From assembly GCF_028554725.1 (NCBI RefSeq), contig NC_071670.1, positions 31,552,001 through 31,616,000 of the forward strand: a stretch of DNA of 64,000 bases. Reading direction: 5' to 3'. The DNA is from Zeugodacus cucurbitae. Taxonomy: Eukaryota; Arthropoda; Insecta; Diptera; Tephritidae. The notes beneath the pieces were generated by a model. That model had not been told where the DNA came from. It searched no databases and worked only from the letters and a program-made list of their open reading frames with translations. Of this stretch, positions 26,201 to 38,961 are shown piece by piece (within the stretch, counting starts at the first letter, position 1; every line of letters starts with the position of its first letter). The translations under genes and the position numbers were made by a program.

Positions 26201-26980
26201 TTTGAAATCAAACGTATACTGTCAGTGGAGTTGCTGAGATTTACATACCGAAATCTTTTGGTTCCGTACCATTAAAAAGTGTGTAAAATATTTTTGAAGA
26301 AGTTCGTAAACACGGTTGTCATTTTATAAATTCCTATAAGACAGCTGGAACATTAATTGTATGTAGTTATATACATATGTATATTAATGTATTTATATCT
26401 TTCATATTGCTTTGATATATGTATATATATAAATATATGGCGTTCAGTACGAATGTATGTGCACTTATCAGAATTTATGAAAGTTTACCATACACATATA
26501 CATATACATATACATCATATACATGTTTCGAATTGATAATTACGATTTTTAAAAAATAAAACCGTTAAATTTTGAAATTAGCATCGCCAACCAAATTCGT
26601 AAACCTACAATTTTTTAATGTAGTTAATTACTATTAGAAGCGCATCACTATTTTGAAGTTGTCTACACAGTATACAAATATGAATATATATTTGTGTCTG
26701 TGAAGTAATCGGATTTACCGGAAGTATTCAATTACTAATTCCTTTAGCAGTTTATAAATATGCAGATGCATATGCATACAAATATACTTCTTATGTATGT
26801 GCCATATCTACCAAGAAATTGAATATTCATATCAACTTGCAATATTGGCTATCGAACACTTAATAATTATTTTGTAGGAAGGCATTTTGAAAGACATGAG
26901 TAAGCAAACCGGTTGCATTTGTCTTACCTACACATTACAAATACATGCATAACTGCATATACAAATAAGTTGGTGTATTG
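23221..26980. other. AT-rich sequence, no gene seen
   Basis: No supported exon. A 111-codon minus-strand frame at 25781-26116 lies in a slightly GC-richer patch but shows no family resemblance and ends in a run of aromatic residues. A (CATATA)n run lies near 26492-26512. Confidence 0.45.
26492..26512. repeat. (CATATA)n microsatellite
   Basis: ACATATACATATACATATAC is a short hexamer repeat with a further imperfect unit after it. Confidence 0.8.
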
Positions 26981-27330
26981 CGTGGCGCCATCTACTTATG
27001 GATCAAAAACCATACCTCAGGTACTACTCGACCAATTCCAATGAAATTTAGTTCATAACATTCCTTTAGCATCATAATTCTATAGTTTGAAATGGTTTCA
27101 CAACCACGCCAACTTTCCATAAACCACAATTTTGAAGTTCATCAGAATCGCTTATTTTACAAACTATAAATTAAGCACGAATGAAGATATCGAACAGAAC
27201 TTTGCACATATACTGCATTTATAGTGTGGGATAGCCACTCGCCGAAAATCGGACTATAAGTATTCAAGGCCTCATATACCAAAAATGAGGACATTAGTGC
27301 TTGTTTTTTTATCGTAAATATCGTAAATCT
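26981..27330 (+). mobile_element. Degenerate DINE-like relic
   Basis: Blocks of the family appear in the expected order: GGATCAAAAACCATACCTCA, TACTCGACCAATTCCAATG, TTCACAACCACGCC, GCACGAATGAAGATATCG, then TATAGTGTGG and a GAGGAC block. Both ends are lost. The sequence to about 27520 may include further traces (CCATACATATATAG) that I cannot align with confidence. Confidence 0.6.
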
Positions 27331-28079
27331 CGCAGATATTTTAAATAAATCTTGAATATGATATAGCTTGGTGGTGAAAATGAGTGAAAACGGTCTAGGA
27401 ATAACCCCAGCCGCATATACCATACATATATAGTGATTTGCTCTTCTGCTGGAATTTATGCCGGCTACTGACGCTACAGTACATATAAATACGCTAAATA
27501 CATATAAAGTTAGCGAAGCCAATTAAAATAAATAGTAGCTAAAGAAACAGGAAGACATATCGAAGTATAAGAAATTTATTTATTTATTCAATGCCTCACC
27601 ATAAATTGAATTCCACACGAATTATAATTCTTGGCACGAATATAAGACCATAGAGTCATGGAGGAGCATACAAAGTGTCCATCACAAACAATGAAGGGCA
27701 TGGGTGCATCGCAGACTGTCTGCAGTTTGCAGAAGACAACGAACGCAAAGGTCGTGTAGTATTATTGATTTTTAAAGTCTACCTATGGCTGTGCATAGCC
27801 CATGTACATATATCTGGAATATTTCCATGAAAAGTTAATTTCCAGCAATTATACATGTGTACATATATATGAGTTACGTTGTATATGACACATATAATAC
27901 AATTTTTAATCAGTTACGTCCTCTTTAATAACTGCTAAATTGCATTTAAATGCTTTAAACACTTGTTTATTATATTCTCATACTACTTATTTCCCACGAA
28001 AGCCGCAAGTAACTACAGGCCACATTTGCGTTTAGTTTGGTTGTATGCTGCATTATGTTTGTAACAGAGAGCAGCTTCG

Positions 28080-28980
28080 GGTATGTTCGAGTGTGTTCAA
28101 TCACACTAGCTTAAATTCGGTACGAGTGTGTCGAAACACTCTTCAAACACGTGTTCGATCGAGTTTGGAACCCGAAGCGAAAATAACGCAAACGAACAAT
28201 CACGACGGTCCTATTTTCGAGTGCAAGCAGCAAACTCGGATTTTATGTATATTATATTTTCGGGTGTGTCGTGCACGTGTTGATTGTGATCGAAACACTC
28301 GAGTGGCACTCGAAGACCAAAAAATAATAGATAAACATACGTACACACATATGTATGTATGTTTGTTGGCGTCGGGATGTCGCGTTCTGTCTTAGCTTTT
28401 CTGGTTGAATAATTTGAATATTAGACGTACATAGTACATATTATAAAATAATAATTCAATTTAAGAATAGAATTCACTCAAAACTTATTTTATTTATTAA
28501 TTCATAAATCATAAATAAAAAACATTTCATTGCACTTAAATATTTTAATTTTTTTTAAATCACAAATTTCAGGTGTAGACCAGATAAGGTGTTTGTGCCA
28601 TTGGAAATGTTCTCACAACCCGAATTTTCTATCGTTGTCATTATGAATTATAAAAAGTAAACAAAACAAACAAAACCAATAATCGTTGACAATCACTACG
28701 CAATAATAGCATGACTGCCAATTACATACATACATATTCTGAAATTTTGTGCACACTCGTGTGTGACTCGATCACATTCAATACGATCGGGTTAGAGTGC
28801 CAGCTCGTTCACAAACGAGTGTCAACTCGGCACTCTGTTAAAACAAGCATATATGCTTGTGTTTCGAGTGTCGCGAAAGGCTCGTTCGTTTTGAACATGT
28901 CTCCAAACGATCAATACGTGTATTCATACCGAAAACTTTGATCAAACAAAATCAGAGTGGACATTCGAGTGTGCACGAAA
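28080..28980. promoter_or_regulatory. Two clusters of CACTCG/CGAGTG and CACGTG motifs
   Basis: CGAGTG or its complement CACTCG occurs at 28088, 28123, 28219, 28296, 28300, 28307, 28754, 28816, 28865 and 28966. Two CACGTG E-boxes lie at 28148 and 28274. The sites fall into two CpG-richer blocks (28080-28315 and 28750-28980) separated by AT-rich DNA, and 28296-28312 packs three overlapping or abutting sites. The open frames here are not protein-like. An enhancer or insulator is a reasonable guess; an old satellite-like repeat is the alternative. Confidence 0.35.
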
Positions 28981-31900
28981 ATGATATACCCGTTGCAGCT
29001 CTCTGGTTTGTAACGTTTAAGGAGAAGTGTAGTGTGAAGGCTTTTCATGAATCAAGGATTTCACTGCGACTATTTAAAAGTACATCATTATCGAATGCTG
29101 AAAGCTCTATTTATCAAACATAAAAAAAGTGTGTGTTTAGATAGTGCAAACTTTCAAAAGAGCTTGTATACTGTGAATTGTGAAAAACATGTACAAATCA
29201 AGGGCACGTTTTTAATGATGCAGGCAACAAAATTATACACAGCTTTTAGCTTTATCTAGATGGAATAATCAAACGTATTTCAATATTTATCATATTTAAA
29301 GCATAAAATACGTAGATATACCATATAACTTCTGATGGTTTTATAAAATTTTTATAGAGTGTCTGTATTTTTTAACAGCCAAATATTTTACATTGAGGTT
29401 CTCAATTAATTACTCAAATATTCAAAAACTTTGCTGTAACTCTAAATATAATTTTTCCAATATTACTATTATTACTAAATTAAAGAACTATTTATTTTAT
29501 AAATGTATGTTAACACTAAGTTTGAATAAATAATACGCACAATTTATAGATTTCCATCCAAGTCGTCAAGAAAGACAAATTAGAATTGCAATTACTAACA
29601 TGTTCATGATGGTGTAATCATATGGGTTCGGGTTTACATTAAAAACGTCAAAGTCATAAGTGCTTGGCCAATATAGGGTTGAAGAACCGCAATCTAAACA
29701 TAGCAAGTACATAAATTACATATGATATGCTGACATGGGCAGTCACCAACCCCGAAACAACTAGAAAACAAGATGGGGTGTTTCGATTGCAATTATTTTC
29801 TATGATCTTTTGATTGTTTCCACAATTTAACAATTTGATATTTGGGTTATTGTATCCCTGCTAACGGGTATATTCGTATAAAACTGGATGACAATCAATA
29901 GACATATTGGCGCGCATTGTGTTCTTTCTCGTGCTAAGTAGACCTTAGTGTTTTGTAGAAGTAGACTTATAAGTAAACTATTTTTTATGTTAATGAGTAG
30001 AAAATAGATAATTCCCTACGAAATATATTGCGAAACTAATGGGTATGTCAAAAACACAAAATAATGTTAAACGCTTCAGCGAAGCGAAAGCGTGAGTGCT
30101 CTAAGTGGAATTATGTGGTTTTCAATTGTGACACGATTGTGGGGTAGCTCGTCGAACAGGGTGTGACTATAATCCTCTTAAGTAGGTATTTCATGCTTAC
30201 ACATTCCCGTCCTTAACAAAATTCCCCCAAATTTATTTTTTCAATTCAGAAAAATATGTCGCCTGCTGCAATAATGATAAGGCGTGCTCCGATGACATTT
30301 AATGCCTAATGCCACACTGCATATGCACTTTACTTTCACACCTGAAGTATATTAACTCAAATAACCCTGTAGGAAAAAGTACTATTTGTTATTTTTTCCT
30401 CATTCAATGATATGCCTTATGTATTATTCAATTTAATTTAAAATCTATAATTATCAGATATTTCCGCAACCGGTGCTTTTATAATCAATATCTATTATTA
30501 ATATATCTATTAATTCCACATTGAAGTACCTAATTTATACTAGCTTAGTATCCATATTAAAATCACATATTTCTAATTTATTATTAGTTTTTCCTAATCT
30601 TGTAAATAATTTCGATTAATAAATACTGGGAAATATAGAATTATAAGATATATCTGTTTCCTACAGAGATACCGTGTGTGCCAAGTGCTTGAATTTATAG
30701 CTAAATAATTTCACTTGTCAAATCTCGAATTTAAATTGCATTTAATGATGTAGTTGCTGTGAACATATTTTATTCAAATCCCTTGAAATGTGACGTACGC
30801 ACGCTTCGTACGCTTATTCGCATAATTTTATCCGATTATGGACCACGAAATGCAACAGTACTATGAAAGCTACACTAAATTGGATGCGATCTTTTAACTG
30901 TGGCAAACAGCCGAGTTGTGCAGATTTATGAATTTGAATTTTTTAATTCAAATCTCATCAACAATTACTGATTAACGTCTAAAATTCTTCCAACAACAAT
31001 CGTCTCTTTGGATGAAATTTATCAGAAATTTATCAGAAATTTATCAGCTTGAAGATCCGAAAACTTCTATTTGAAAAGTACTAATTATATTATTCCAAAT
31101 ATGGTACATTTGTTGTTTAACAATAATAATATCACTTCTATGAATAATAAAACACTTTAAAAATAAACATCTTAAAAGTTTACTTATCTTATCTGTGCCA
31201 CTTTCATTGCGATAAAATGCTTACAATGTAAACGATTTGCGTGTTATGGGAATCAAAAGGAGATTTTACCCACGAAGTAAAGTGAAGTAAAGATATTGAA
31301 ATAAATGGAGCTGCATCAGCCCCTTTCTACATACATCTTGTAAGCATTACGTATATATGTTCATTCTTAATTCTCATCTAATGTGTACTCTTATAATGTA
31401 AGATAATGCAAGCGTTAAATTGGAAGCGTGTGCAGCTGATGCATTTTCCTTAAGAACATTTTAAGTTGCTGGAGCTGTGATACTCCCGTGTGTTCTGCTA
31501 TAATGGTGTCAATGTGCATGGCCCTTTACAGTTGATTGCACGTTGTTTACTTCGGCTGCATTACTTAAAACTATACACCCAAGTCGTTTTATATTATGAA
31601 TAAATACAGGGGTTTCCAATTGGGATTTAGCGGTGTTCATAGTATTTAGAGTATGGTATTAGTTCTTGTTTGACTGCGTTTGGTCTACTACATCTCATTC
31701 ATACCAATACTACTTATCGGAATACTCTTTAGATATACATATATATGTATATTATCTCAGGTAGCTTGTTCAGCGTTTAAGCGTTACCAGCCTTTTTCTT
31801 TGCGGTTAGGTAACATAAAACAACTTTTTGTAACGTGCGATGGTACGCATGCGTCACTTTCAACGTTCGTCGTCTGCCTTGCAGTTTTGTATTAAGTTTC

Positions 31901-32553
31901 TTTCGATTGTGTTATCTTCTCCTTTTTATTTACATTTTTTTATTAGCTTACTTATTTTATTCGTTCTTGTGACACAGATTTCATACGAAACTTTCGTGGA
32001 ATTATTTTATTTCATATTTTTTGATATTTCTGATAATTTTGTATGATAATGTTTCCTGAAGGTATTTAAGAAAGGTTACTCAAAATAACATGCCCTACGA
32101 AGCATAATATTTAGTTGTCTACAAAACCATATTTCAGTGTTTGGGTCCTTTTTAAGTCGGCCTATATTCAGTCATCAGTACAAATATAACTCTCCAATAT
32201 ATCCAATATAAAGTTTCGTAATCCGCAGTAGAACACTGTGGCTCAACATTTTTGCTTTCGCCACCAATAAATCAATTTTGGTATTATAAATATTTTTTAT
32301 AATATTTATAACCCCAAATCAAAAAGTAGTTTCTTCATGTGCCACGTGTTTACAAATAAATATTATTAAATAAAATATTTTAAACACGATTTAATTAGCT
32401 AATAATCTCTTTCATTTCTCATAAACGATAAAATGTGACAGTTATTCCGGTCTACTCTTCTTCTTTAAAAATTGCTAATAGCCGTTTAAGTCTCCAAGGA
32501 ATTTCGAATAAATACATTTTTAATTAATTTTTATTTCTATTTTATGTTTACAG
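28981..32553. other. Probable intron upstream of the Ig exon
   Basis: No supported exon. It ends in a pyrimidine-rich tract and TTTATGTTTACAG at the acceptor. The hydrophobic frame at 31840-32046 comes from T-rich sequence and lacks a matching donor. Confidence 0.45.
31015..31047. repeat. Three perfect tandem copies of AAATTTATCAG
   Basis: An 11-base unit repeated three times without a mismatch. Probably slippage; no function is evident. Confidence 0.9.
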
Positions 32554-32655
32554 ATGGCCCACAGCTGCAGCCGTCACATTTTACCACACAACCTTCGTCA
32601 ACAGGTTCGATAGTGAGTGAAGGTCGCACGAAATTTCTACAGTGTCATGCCTTAG
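32554..32655 (+). CDS. sdk: Exon of an Ig-domain adhesion protein, Sidekick-like (start of first Ig domain)
   Basis: This 102-base exon lies between a good acceptor (TTTATGTTTACAG) and the donor TTAG|GTAAGTAC. Only one frame is open, with two bases completing an upstream codon and one base left over, so both flanking introns are phase 1, the usual arrangement for Ig domains. The peptide contains GPQLQPSHFTTQPSSTGSIV and then SEGRTKFLQCHAL, the A and B strands of an Ig fold with the first conserved Cys. From memory it resembles the first Ig domain of fly Sidekick, a homophilic adhesion receptor of the immunoglobulin superfamily acting at cell contacts and in visual-system wiring. The remainder of the domain should lie in the next exon; the nearest candidate, at 38962, is broken. 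The Ig call is firm and the sdk name is likely but unsearched. Confidence 0.6.
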
Positions 32656-33475
32656 GTAAGTACAACACATTTTATACAATACGTCAATATTTGACGAAAC
32701 TGGCATAAATATGTAATACAAACAAAAAGGGTTATTGCTAACACCTTTTAAAGCCTTTGGAAATGCTTCTCAAATATTATTTTGTTCAATGTTCTTCCCT
32801 TTACACAAAGCCATCAGCAAAACTTTGTTCGTGTTTTGAAAGCTTTTCCGTGTGATTGCTTGTTGCTAAAGGTAACGAATTTAATGGCTGTATAAAGTGA
32901 CCAAAATTCAGTTGACCGAACCAACGGTCGTTTATTGGAAACTCCGCACCGAAATGATCCGTTAAAACAGCTACCGAATCGATAGTCATTGTAGCTTATT
33001 CATCTTACTACTTCACAGTTTCATTGTCCCTAAGTGCATAAGGATAAGCCACTCAACCATATTCGGCAGGCTGCATTGTACCTTTCTTCGGAAAGTGAAA
33101 TGAGGACAAAAAACAAACAATAACTTTTTGTATTCCTTTGACTGTACATCTGAGCTTTTACTTTTCTTTCGTTGTTGCCTCTCATTGTTTCTCAGAATAC
33201 TGAGTCAGTTGGCCACCAACATTTCATTGTGAATGTTTCTTAGTTATTTGCCGTTTTATTCTTTGTGGTTGTATTTTGCGCCCTTTTGACATTCGATATC
33301 AATTTTTGATTACTTTCGTTGTTTATTATCTGATAAACAGTGGAACGTTTTGCAATATGTAGTCTTCAGTGAAGGAAAAAACAAGGTTTTTACTTATATT
33401 CACATGCATATTTGTGTATTAAATTATTATATTTAATGTGTTTTTATTTATGAATTATGTATTTCATACATATCA
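32656..33475. other. Intron sequence after the Ig exon, no gene seen
   Basis: It begins at the GTAAGT donor. The 62-codon minus-strand frame at 32801-32989 shows no known motif. Confidence 0.5.
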
Positions 33476-34672
33476 TTTTTATACTCTCGCAACAAATGTT
33501 GCTAAAGAGAGTATTATAGTTTTGTTTACATAACGGTTGTTTGTAACACCCAAAACTAAACGAGTTAGATATAGGGTTATATATACCAAAGTGATCAGGG
33601 TGAAGAGTGGAGTTCAAATCCGAATGTCTATCTGTCCGTCCGTCCGTCCGTCCTTTTTATTAGAGTAAAAATTAAGATATCTTGATGAAACTTGGCACAC
33701 TTATTTTTTAGCACCATAGGAAGCTTGCTTTCGAAAATGAGCAAAATCGGACCACTGCCACGCCCACAAAATGGCAAAAACCGAAAACACATAAAATGCC
33801 ATAACTAAGCCATAAATAAAGCTATGGAAATAAAATTTGGTATGAAGGATCGTACTATTAAGGGGCATATTTGGATGTAATTTTTTTGGGGAAGTGGGCT
33901 TGGCCCCGCCCCCTACTAAGTTTTTTGTACATATCTCGCAAACCAATAGAGCTATATAAACCAAACTTTCTGCAGTCGTTTTTTTTAACCACTTCCTAAT
34001 TTAGTCCAAAAATGAAAGAAATCGGATCATAACCACGCCCACCTCCCATACAAAAGTTAGGTTGAAAATTACTAAAAGTGGGTTAACTCACTAACGAAAA
34101 ACGTTAGAAACACTAAATTTCACATAAGAAATGGCAGATGGAAGCTGCACTCAGATTTTTTTACAAAATGGAAAATAGGCGTGGCGTCGCCCACTTATGG
34201 GTCGAAAACCATATCTCAGGAACTACTCGACCGATTTCAATGAAACTTGGTTTGTAATAGTTTCCTTACCTCCCAATAATATGTTGTGAAAATTGGCCAA
34301 ATCGCTTCACAACCACGCCTACTTCCTATATACCAGAACTTTGAAGACGATCTGAATCGTTAACTTTACAATATATAAAGTTAGCACTAGTGAAGATATC
34401 GGTGCAGAACTTTGTACAAATACTACGTTTATAGTGTGGCAGCCCCATTCTAAAAATCGCCAAAATCGGACCATACGTTTTCAAGGCCCCATATATCGAA
34501 CATGAGGACCTCGGTGCTTCTAACCTAATATTAACCAATGGACTTTACGTAATATATATGACGAATATGTGGGTCAAATTGTGTATTATATAATATTAAT
34601 TAAGTTAAATAAATAAATTGCGAGAGTATAAAATGTTCGGTTACACTCGAAATTACCCCTTCCTTACTTGTT
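33476..34672 (+). mobile_element. DINE-1/Helentron-like element, full-length copy, first of a tandem pair
   Basis: The left end is TTTTTATACTCTCGCAAC, followed by a hairpin with GTTGCTAAAGAGAG. The microsatellite has five GTCC units near 33637-33657. The right end is TTGCGAGAGTATAAAATG, the hairpin GTTCGGTTACACTCGAA, and TTCCTTACTTGTT. The next copy starts at once, at 34673, in the same direction. Similar to the copy at 22017. Confidence 0.82.
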
Positions 34673-35852
34673 ATTTTATACTCTCGCAACAAAAGTTGCT
34701 AAGGGAGTATTATAGTTTTGTCCACATAAGTCCTAAAACTAAACGAGTTAGATATAAGGTTATGTATACCAAAGTGATCAGGGTGACGAGTAAAGTTCAA
34801 ATCCGGATGTCCGTCTGTAACTTGAGTAAAAATTGAGATATATTAGGCTTAGTTCGAAATGGGCGGAATCGGACCACTGCCACGCCCACAAAATGGCGAT
34901 AACCGAAAACACATAAAGAGTCATAACTGAGCCATAAATTGTTTGGTACAAAAGATTGTTCTAGGAAGGGGCATATTTAGATGTAATTTTTTTGGGAAAG
35001 TGAGCGTGGCCCCGCCCACTGCTATGTTTTTTTATATATCTCGTAAACTACTAAAGCTGTATCAACGAAACTCGTAGGAGTCGTTTTTTTCAGGCATTTC
35101 CTGATATAGTCCAAAAATGGAAGGAAATCGGATTATAACCACGTCCACCTCCCCTACAAAGGTTATGTTGAAAACTACTAAAAATGCTTTAATTCAGTAA
35201 GGAATACCACCAGAAACCCTAAATTTCATTATAAAGATGGTACAGAAGAGCTGCACTCAAAATGGTATACAAAATTTAAAATGGGCGTGGTTCCACCCAC
35301 TTATGGGTCAACAACCATACCTTCGAAACTACTCGACCACTTTCAATGACATTCGGTTTGTAATATTTTCCCTGCAGCCCAATGATATGTTGTTAAAATA
35401 GGGCAAATCGTTTCCCAACCACGCCTACTTCCTTTATACCAGAACTTTGAAGTCGATCTGAATCGGTTATTTTTTAATATATAAAGTAAGCACTAGTGAA
35501 GATATCGGAACATAACTTTGCAAAAATACTACATTTATAGTAGGCCCCATATATCGAATATAAGACCTCAGTGCTTCTAATTTTTTTACCGAAAATATAG
35601 ATAAGATATTTTGAAGAAATTCGGAGGGAATATCTTTCTTTTAATAATAAGTCTCCGTGCCAAAAATAGGTGAAATCGGGGCATTGTTTCACCTAACTCC
35701 CATATACTTAATATTAGGGTTTTCAAACTTTCAATGGACTTTATACCAAATATATGTGGGTCAAATTTTGTGTTATATTAATGAAATTAAATAAATAAAT
35801 TGCGAGAGTATAAAATGTTCGGTTACACCCGAACTTAGCCCTTCCTTACTTG
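34673..35852 (+). mobile_element. DINE-1/Helentron-like element, diverged copy, second of a tandem pair
   Basis: Begins ATTTTATACTCTCGCAAC and ends GTTCGGTTACACCCGAAC plus CCTTACTTGTT. The microsatellite has shrunk to a single GTCCGTCTG. Many differences from the adjoining copy (for example CACCCACTTATGGGTCAACA instead of the usual block) show that it is not a simple tandem duplication but an independent, older insertion. It carries an extra block near 35585-35690 that the copy at 48443 also has, so these two probably belong to one subfamily. Confidence 0.8.
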
Positions 35853-36446
35853 TTATCCTCTCCAAATCACATCAAAACACAGTTAAATATTTACACCACT
35901 CTCCAACGTACTTGGCTCAAAGCAGTCGGCACTCACCACAACCCAAGAGTCAAAGGTTTTGATAATGTGTTGACATTAGAAACAAAAGAGCACCATGTAT
36001 ATAACTAAAGAAGTATGTAAATGATAATATGCATGTAGATAACTACAGTGCTGATACAACCGGTTACACTGGCACTTATAAGCAACGGGCCCTCCAAAGA
36101 TGCTATTAGAAAAGTGCAATTAAATTGAAGAAACTTTATAGACTTGAACTATATATATACATTTGCAACACGTAAATGAATTTATTGTAATTGCTTTCTT
36201 ATTTTGAATACGGATCTCTCTTTGAATAATTAACATATAAGAACAGAAAGAGATCACTGAGAGATACCGTAAATGCGAAAGCTATTCGAACCATAAGCAA
36301 TTGCCTTTCATTGATTTAACTCTTAAATGCATGGCGTACCATTTATCGTACATGTGGTTTAAAGTAATTAAGGCTTCATAATTCGATCAAAAAAATCTGT
36401 ATCGCAGTTTTGTTTACTCAAAGTAGGTGTCATAAATGCTATGTAT
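35853..36446. other. Non-coding spacer between mobile elements
   Basis: AT-rich sequence without exon signals or recognised repeats. Confidence 0.5.
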
Positions 36447-37729
36447 GTATGTGATTGGCGTTGCAACCGTTTAGCCGGTTATAGCCGAATCGACGATAGT
36501 GCGCCACCTGTCTCTCTCCTTCGCAGTTCGGCGCCAGTTGGAGATCCCAAGTGTAACCAGGTCGCTCTCCACCTGGTCCCTCCAACGGAGTGGAGGCCTT
36601 CCCCTTCCTCGGCTTCCTCCGGCGGGTACTGCATCGAACACTTTCAGGGCTGGAGTGTTTTCGTCCATTCGGACAACATGACCTAGCCAGCGTAGCCGCT
36701 GTCTTTTTATTCGCTGAACTATGTCAATGTCGTCGTATAACTCGTACAGCTCATCGTTCCATCGTCTGCGGTATTCGCCGTTGCCAATGTTCTGAGGACC
36801 ATAAATCTTGCGCAAAATTTTCCTCTCGAAAACTCCTAGTGTCGTCTCATCTGATGTTGACATCGTCCAAGCTTCTGCACCGTAAAGCAGGACGGGAATG
36901 ATAAGCGACTTGTAGAGCTTGATTTTGGTTCGTCGAGAGAGGACTTTACTGTTCCATTGCCTACTCAGTCCAAAGTAGCACCTGTTGGCAAGAGTTATTC
37001 TGCGCTGGATTTCGAGGCTGACATTGTTCGTGTTGTTGATGCTGGTTCCCAGGTATACGAAATTATCTACGACCTCGAAGTTATGACTGTCAACAGTGAC
37101 GTGGGAGCCAAGACGCGAATGCGCCGACTGTTTGTTTGATGACAGGAGATATTTCGTCTTGTCCTCATTCACCTCCAGACCCATTCGCTTCGCCTCCTTA
37201 TCCATGCGGGAAAAAGCAGAACAAACGGCGCGGTTGTTGCTTCCGATGATATCAATATCATCGGCGTACGCCAGGAGCTGTACACTCTTGTAGAAGATTG
37301 TACCTTCTCGGTTTAGCTCTGCAGCTCTTATAATTTTTTCCAGCATCAGGTTAAAGAAGTCGCACGATAGTGAGTCACCTTGTCTGAAACCTCGTTTGGT
37401 ATCGAACGGCTCGGAGAGGTCCTTCCCAATCATGACGGAGCTTTTGGTGTTGCTCAACGTCAATTTACACAGCCGTATTAGTTTTGCGGGGATACCAAAT
37501 TCAGACATCGCGGCGTAAAGGCAACTCCTTTTCGTGCTGTCGAAAGCAGCTTTAAAATCGACAAAAAGGTGGTGTGTGTTGATCCTCTTTTCTCGGGTCT
37601 TTTCCAAGATTTGGCGCATGGTGAATATCTGGTCAGTTGTCGATTTTCCAGGTCTAAAGCCACACTGATAAGGTCCAATCAGTTTGTTGACGGTGGGCTT
37701 TAGTCTTTCACACAATACGCTCGATAGAA
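36447..37729 (-). mobile_element. RTE-like LINE, 5'-truncated copy
   Basis: The minus strand carries the second half of the LINE open frame, a short 3' end (GCAACGCCAATCACATACAT) and a CATA tail. It breaks off at about 37729, within the RT upstream of the FRPGKSTTDQIF block. The 3' kilobase is nearly identical to the copy at 53246. The flanks show no clear target duplication. The RTE-like call is based on EN+RT organisation, the very short 3' UTR and a microsatellite-like tail in place of poly(A). Confidence 0.85.
36471..37729 (-). pseudogene. RTE-like LINE reverse transcriptase, C-terminal half, open but truncated
   Basis: About 414 codons are open to the family's normal stop (complement of TTA at 36471-36473). 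The block order is CGFRPGKSTTDQIFTMRQ, HHLFVDFKAAFDSTKR (first catalytic Asp), KRGFRQGDSLSCDFF, LLAYADDIDIIG (catalytic Asp pair), then the thumb and a C-terminal part with LRWLGHVVRMDE and GGSRGRGRPPLRWRDQVE. There is no stop or frameshift in what remains. It lacks the endonuclease and the first RT blocks because of 5' truncation. It reverse-transcribed LINE RNA in the parent element and cannot act alone here. Confidence 0.85.
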
Positions 37730-38961
37730 AATTACCGCAGCTTTCAAAAGTTTATACCCGGTTGACAGTGACCTATCAAAGTGGTCGGAAGTATTCAAAT
37801 TGTAGCTGAGCTCAGTCGTTTAAGGGTTAGGACGGTGCACAAAGGTCTCAATCGTATACATATTCGGATACTTCCCAATTAAAATATTTATTACAGCCAG
37901 TTTATCACATTTGCCAGCAGTCTGTGCTGGACGTGCAGTCTGCATTCCACACACGAATTTTGGCACTTACTCATGCAACAGCATGCTAACAAGTATCATT
38001 CACTTAGCTACACAAAGAAAAAGTTATGCTCCTGCGTATTATTTTATGGTAAACAGAGTCTGGTGTTGCAAGTATCATTTAAATTATTTGTCAGCAACTA
38101 AATGAAAACTACCGCAGTCGCAATGTTTCGCAATAGTGATGACATAAAGTTGAAAAGGCATGGCGTTTAGCAACAGGTGTTTCCTTGCGCATAACACAAG
38201 ATACATAGGAAGGTAACAGCAGCGTCAGTCATTTACCTGCAAGTGCCTTATCCTTAATCGCAACTGCAACAGGATTGCATTGAGGTGGAATTAAGGCGAA
38301 GTGCAAACTTTTTCGGGATTAAAGCGGTCTTAGAGGGAAGCAGGAAGAATGCGACGGAAACTTATGCAGCAGCTGAGCGCCTAATGCATTGACTTTTAAG
38401 AAACCCATTGAAAATTGTATTCGCCTCCAATGAAAAAAATATTGAAAATACTTGGAAAGAAGGAATGAGAAATATAAAGTTATGCACAAAAGCTAAACGA
38501 ACGCTTAAGCTACAAAATTGTGAAAATCATCATGATGATAGCACACATAAAAGCAGTCAAGTCTTGAACAGTAACAGGAGCAATGCAGCATCAGTGGATA
38601 ACTGTGGATAGTAGCTTATATTTTATTCATGTCTTCATTAGGCAACCAAGTGAAGTTTAAGTCATTCCCACCTGGTATTATATCTACACATATTCAGGTG
38701 ATACATGGTAGCAGATAGCCGTGTCTTTTGTAAAAAAGTGGAAGGTATATTACAAACGATGTAGTAATTTTGTTTAATCTGAATGCAAAGAATATAAGTA
38801 GAATGGACCATTTAATTTAAAAATAAACTGTTTTATTTTTTTTTTGCTTTAACATATTGGCATTCATTACAACCTTTTGTCTATCATATTTTGAATGTTC
38901 ATGTACTACTTTACACTTTCTTTATTGATATTTTATTTATTTTTGTCTTTCTTATTTACAG
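37730..38961. other. Intron sequence upstream of the decayed Ig exon
   Basis: No supported exon. It ends in a strong pyrimidine tract before the acceptor (TTTGTCTTTCTTATTTACAG). Confidence 0.45.

Noticed and set aside
28045..29259. Series of overlapping plus-strand frames (116, 76, 88 and 70 codons), considered as a gene.
   Set aside because: The frames switch without splice sites, and their openness is explained by the CGAGTG-rich composition.
31840..32046. Hydrophobic 68-codon frame just before the Ig exon, considered as a signal-peptide exon.
   Set aside because: The hydrophobicity comes from T-rich DNA, and there is no good donor in the right phase.
33637..33657. GTCC tandem repeats, considered as a CRISPR-like or satellite array.
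   Set aside because: A four-base microsatellite that occurs at the same place in every DINE-like copy.
36441..37293. Plus-strand frames of 60-103 codons over the LINE at 36447.
   Set aside because: Antisense shadows of the LINE reverse transcriptase; the same shadows recur over the copy at 53246.
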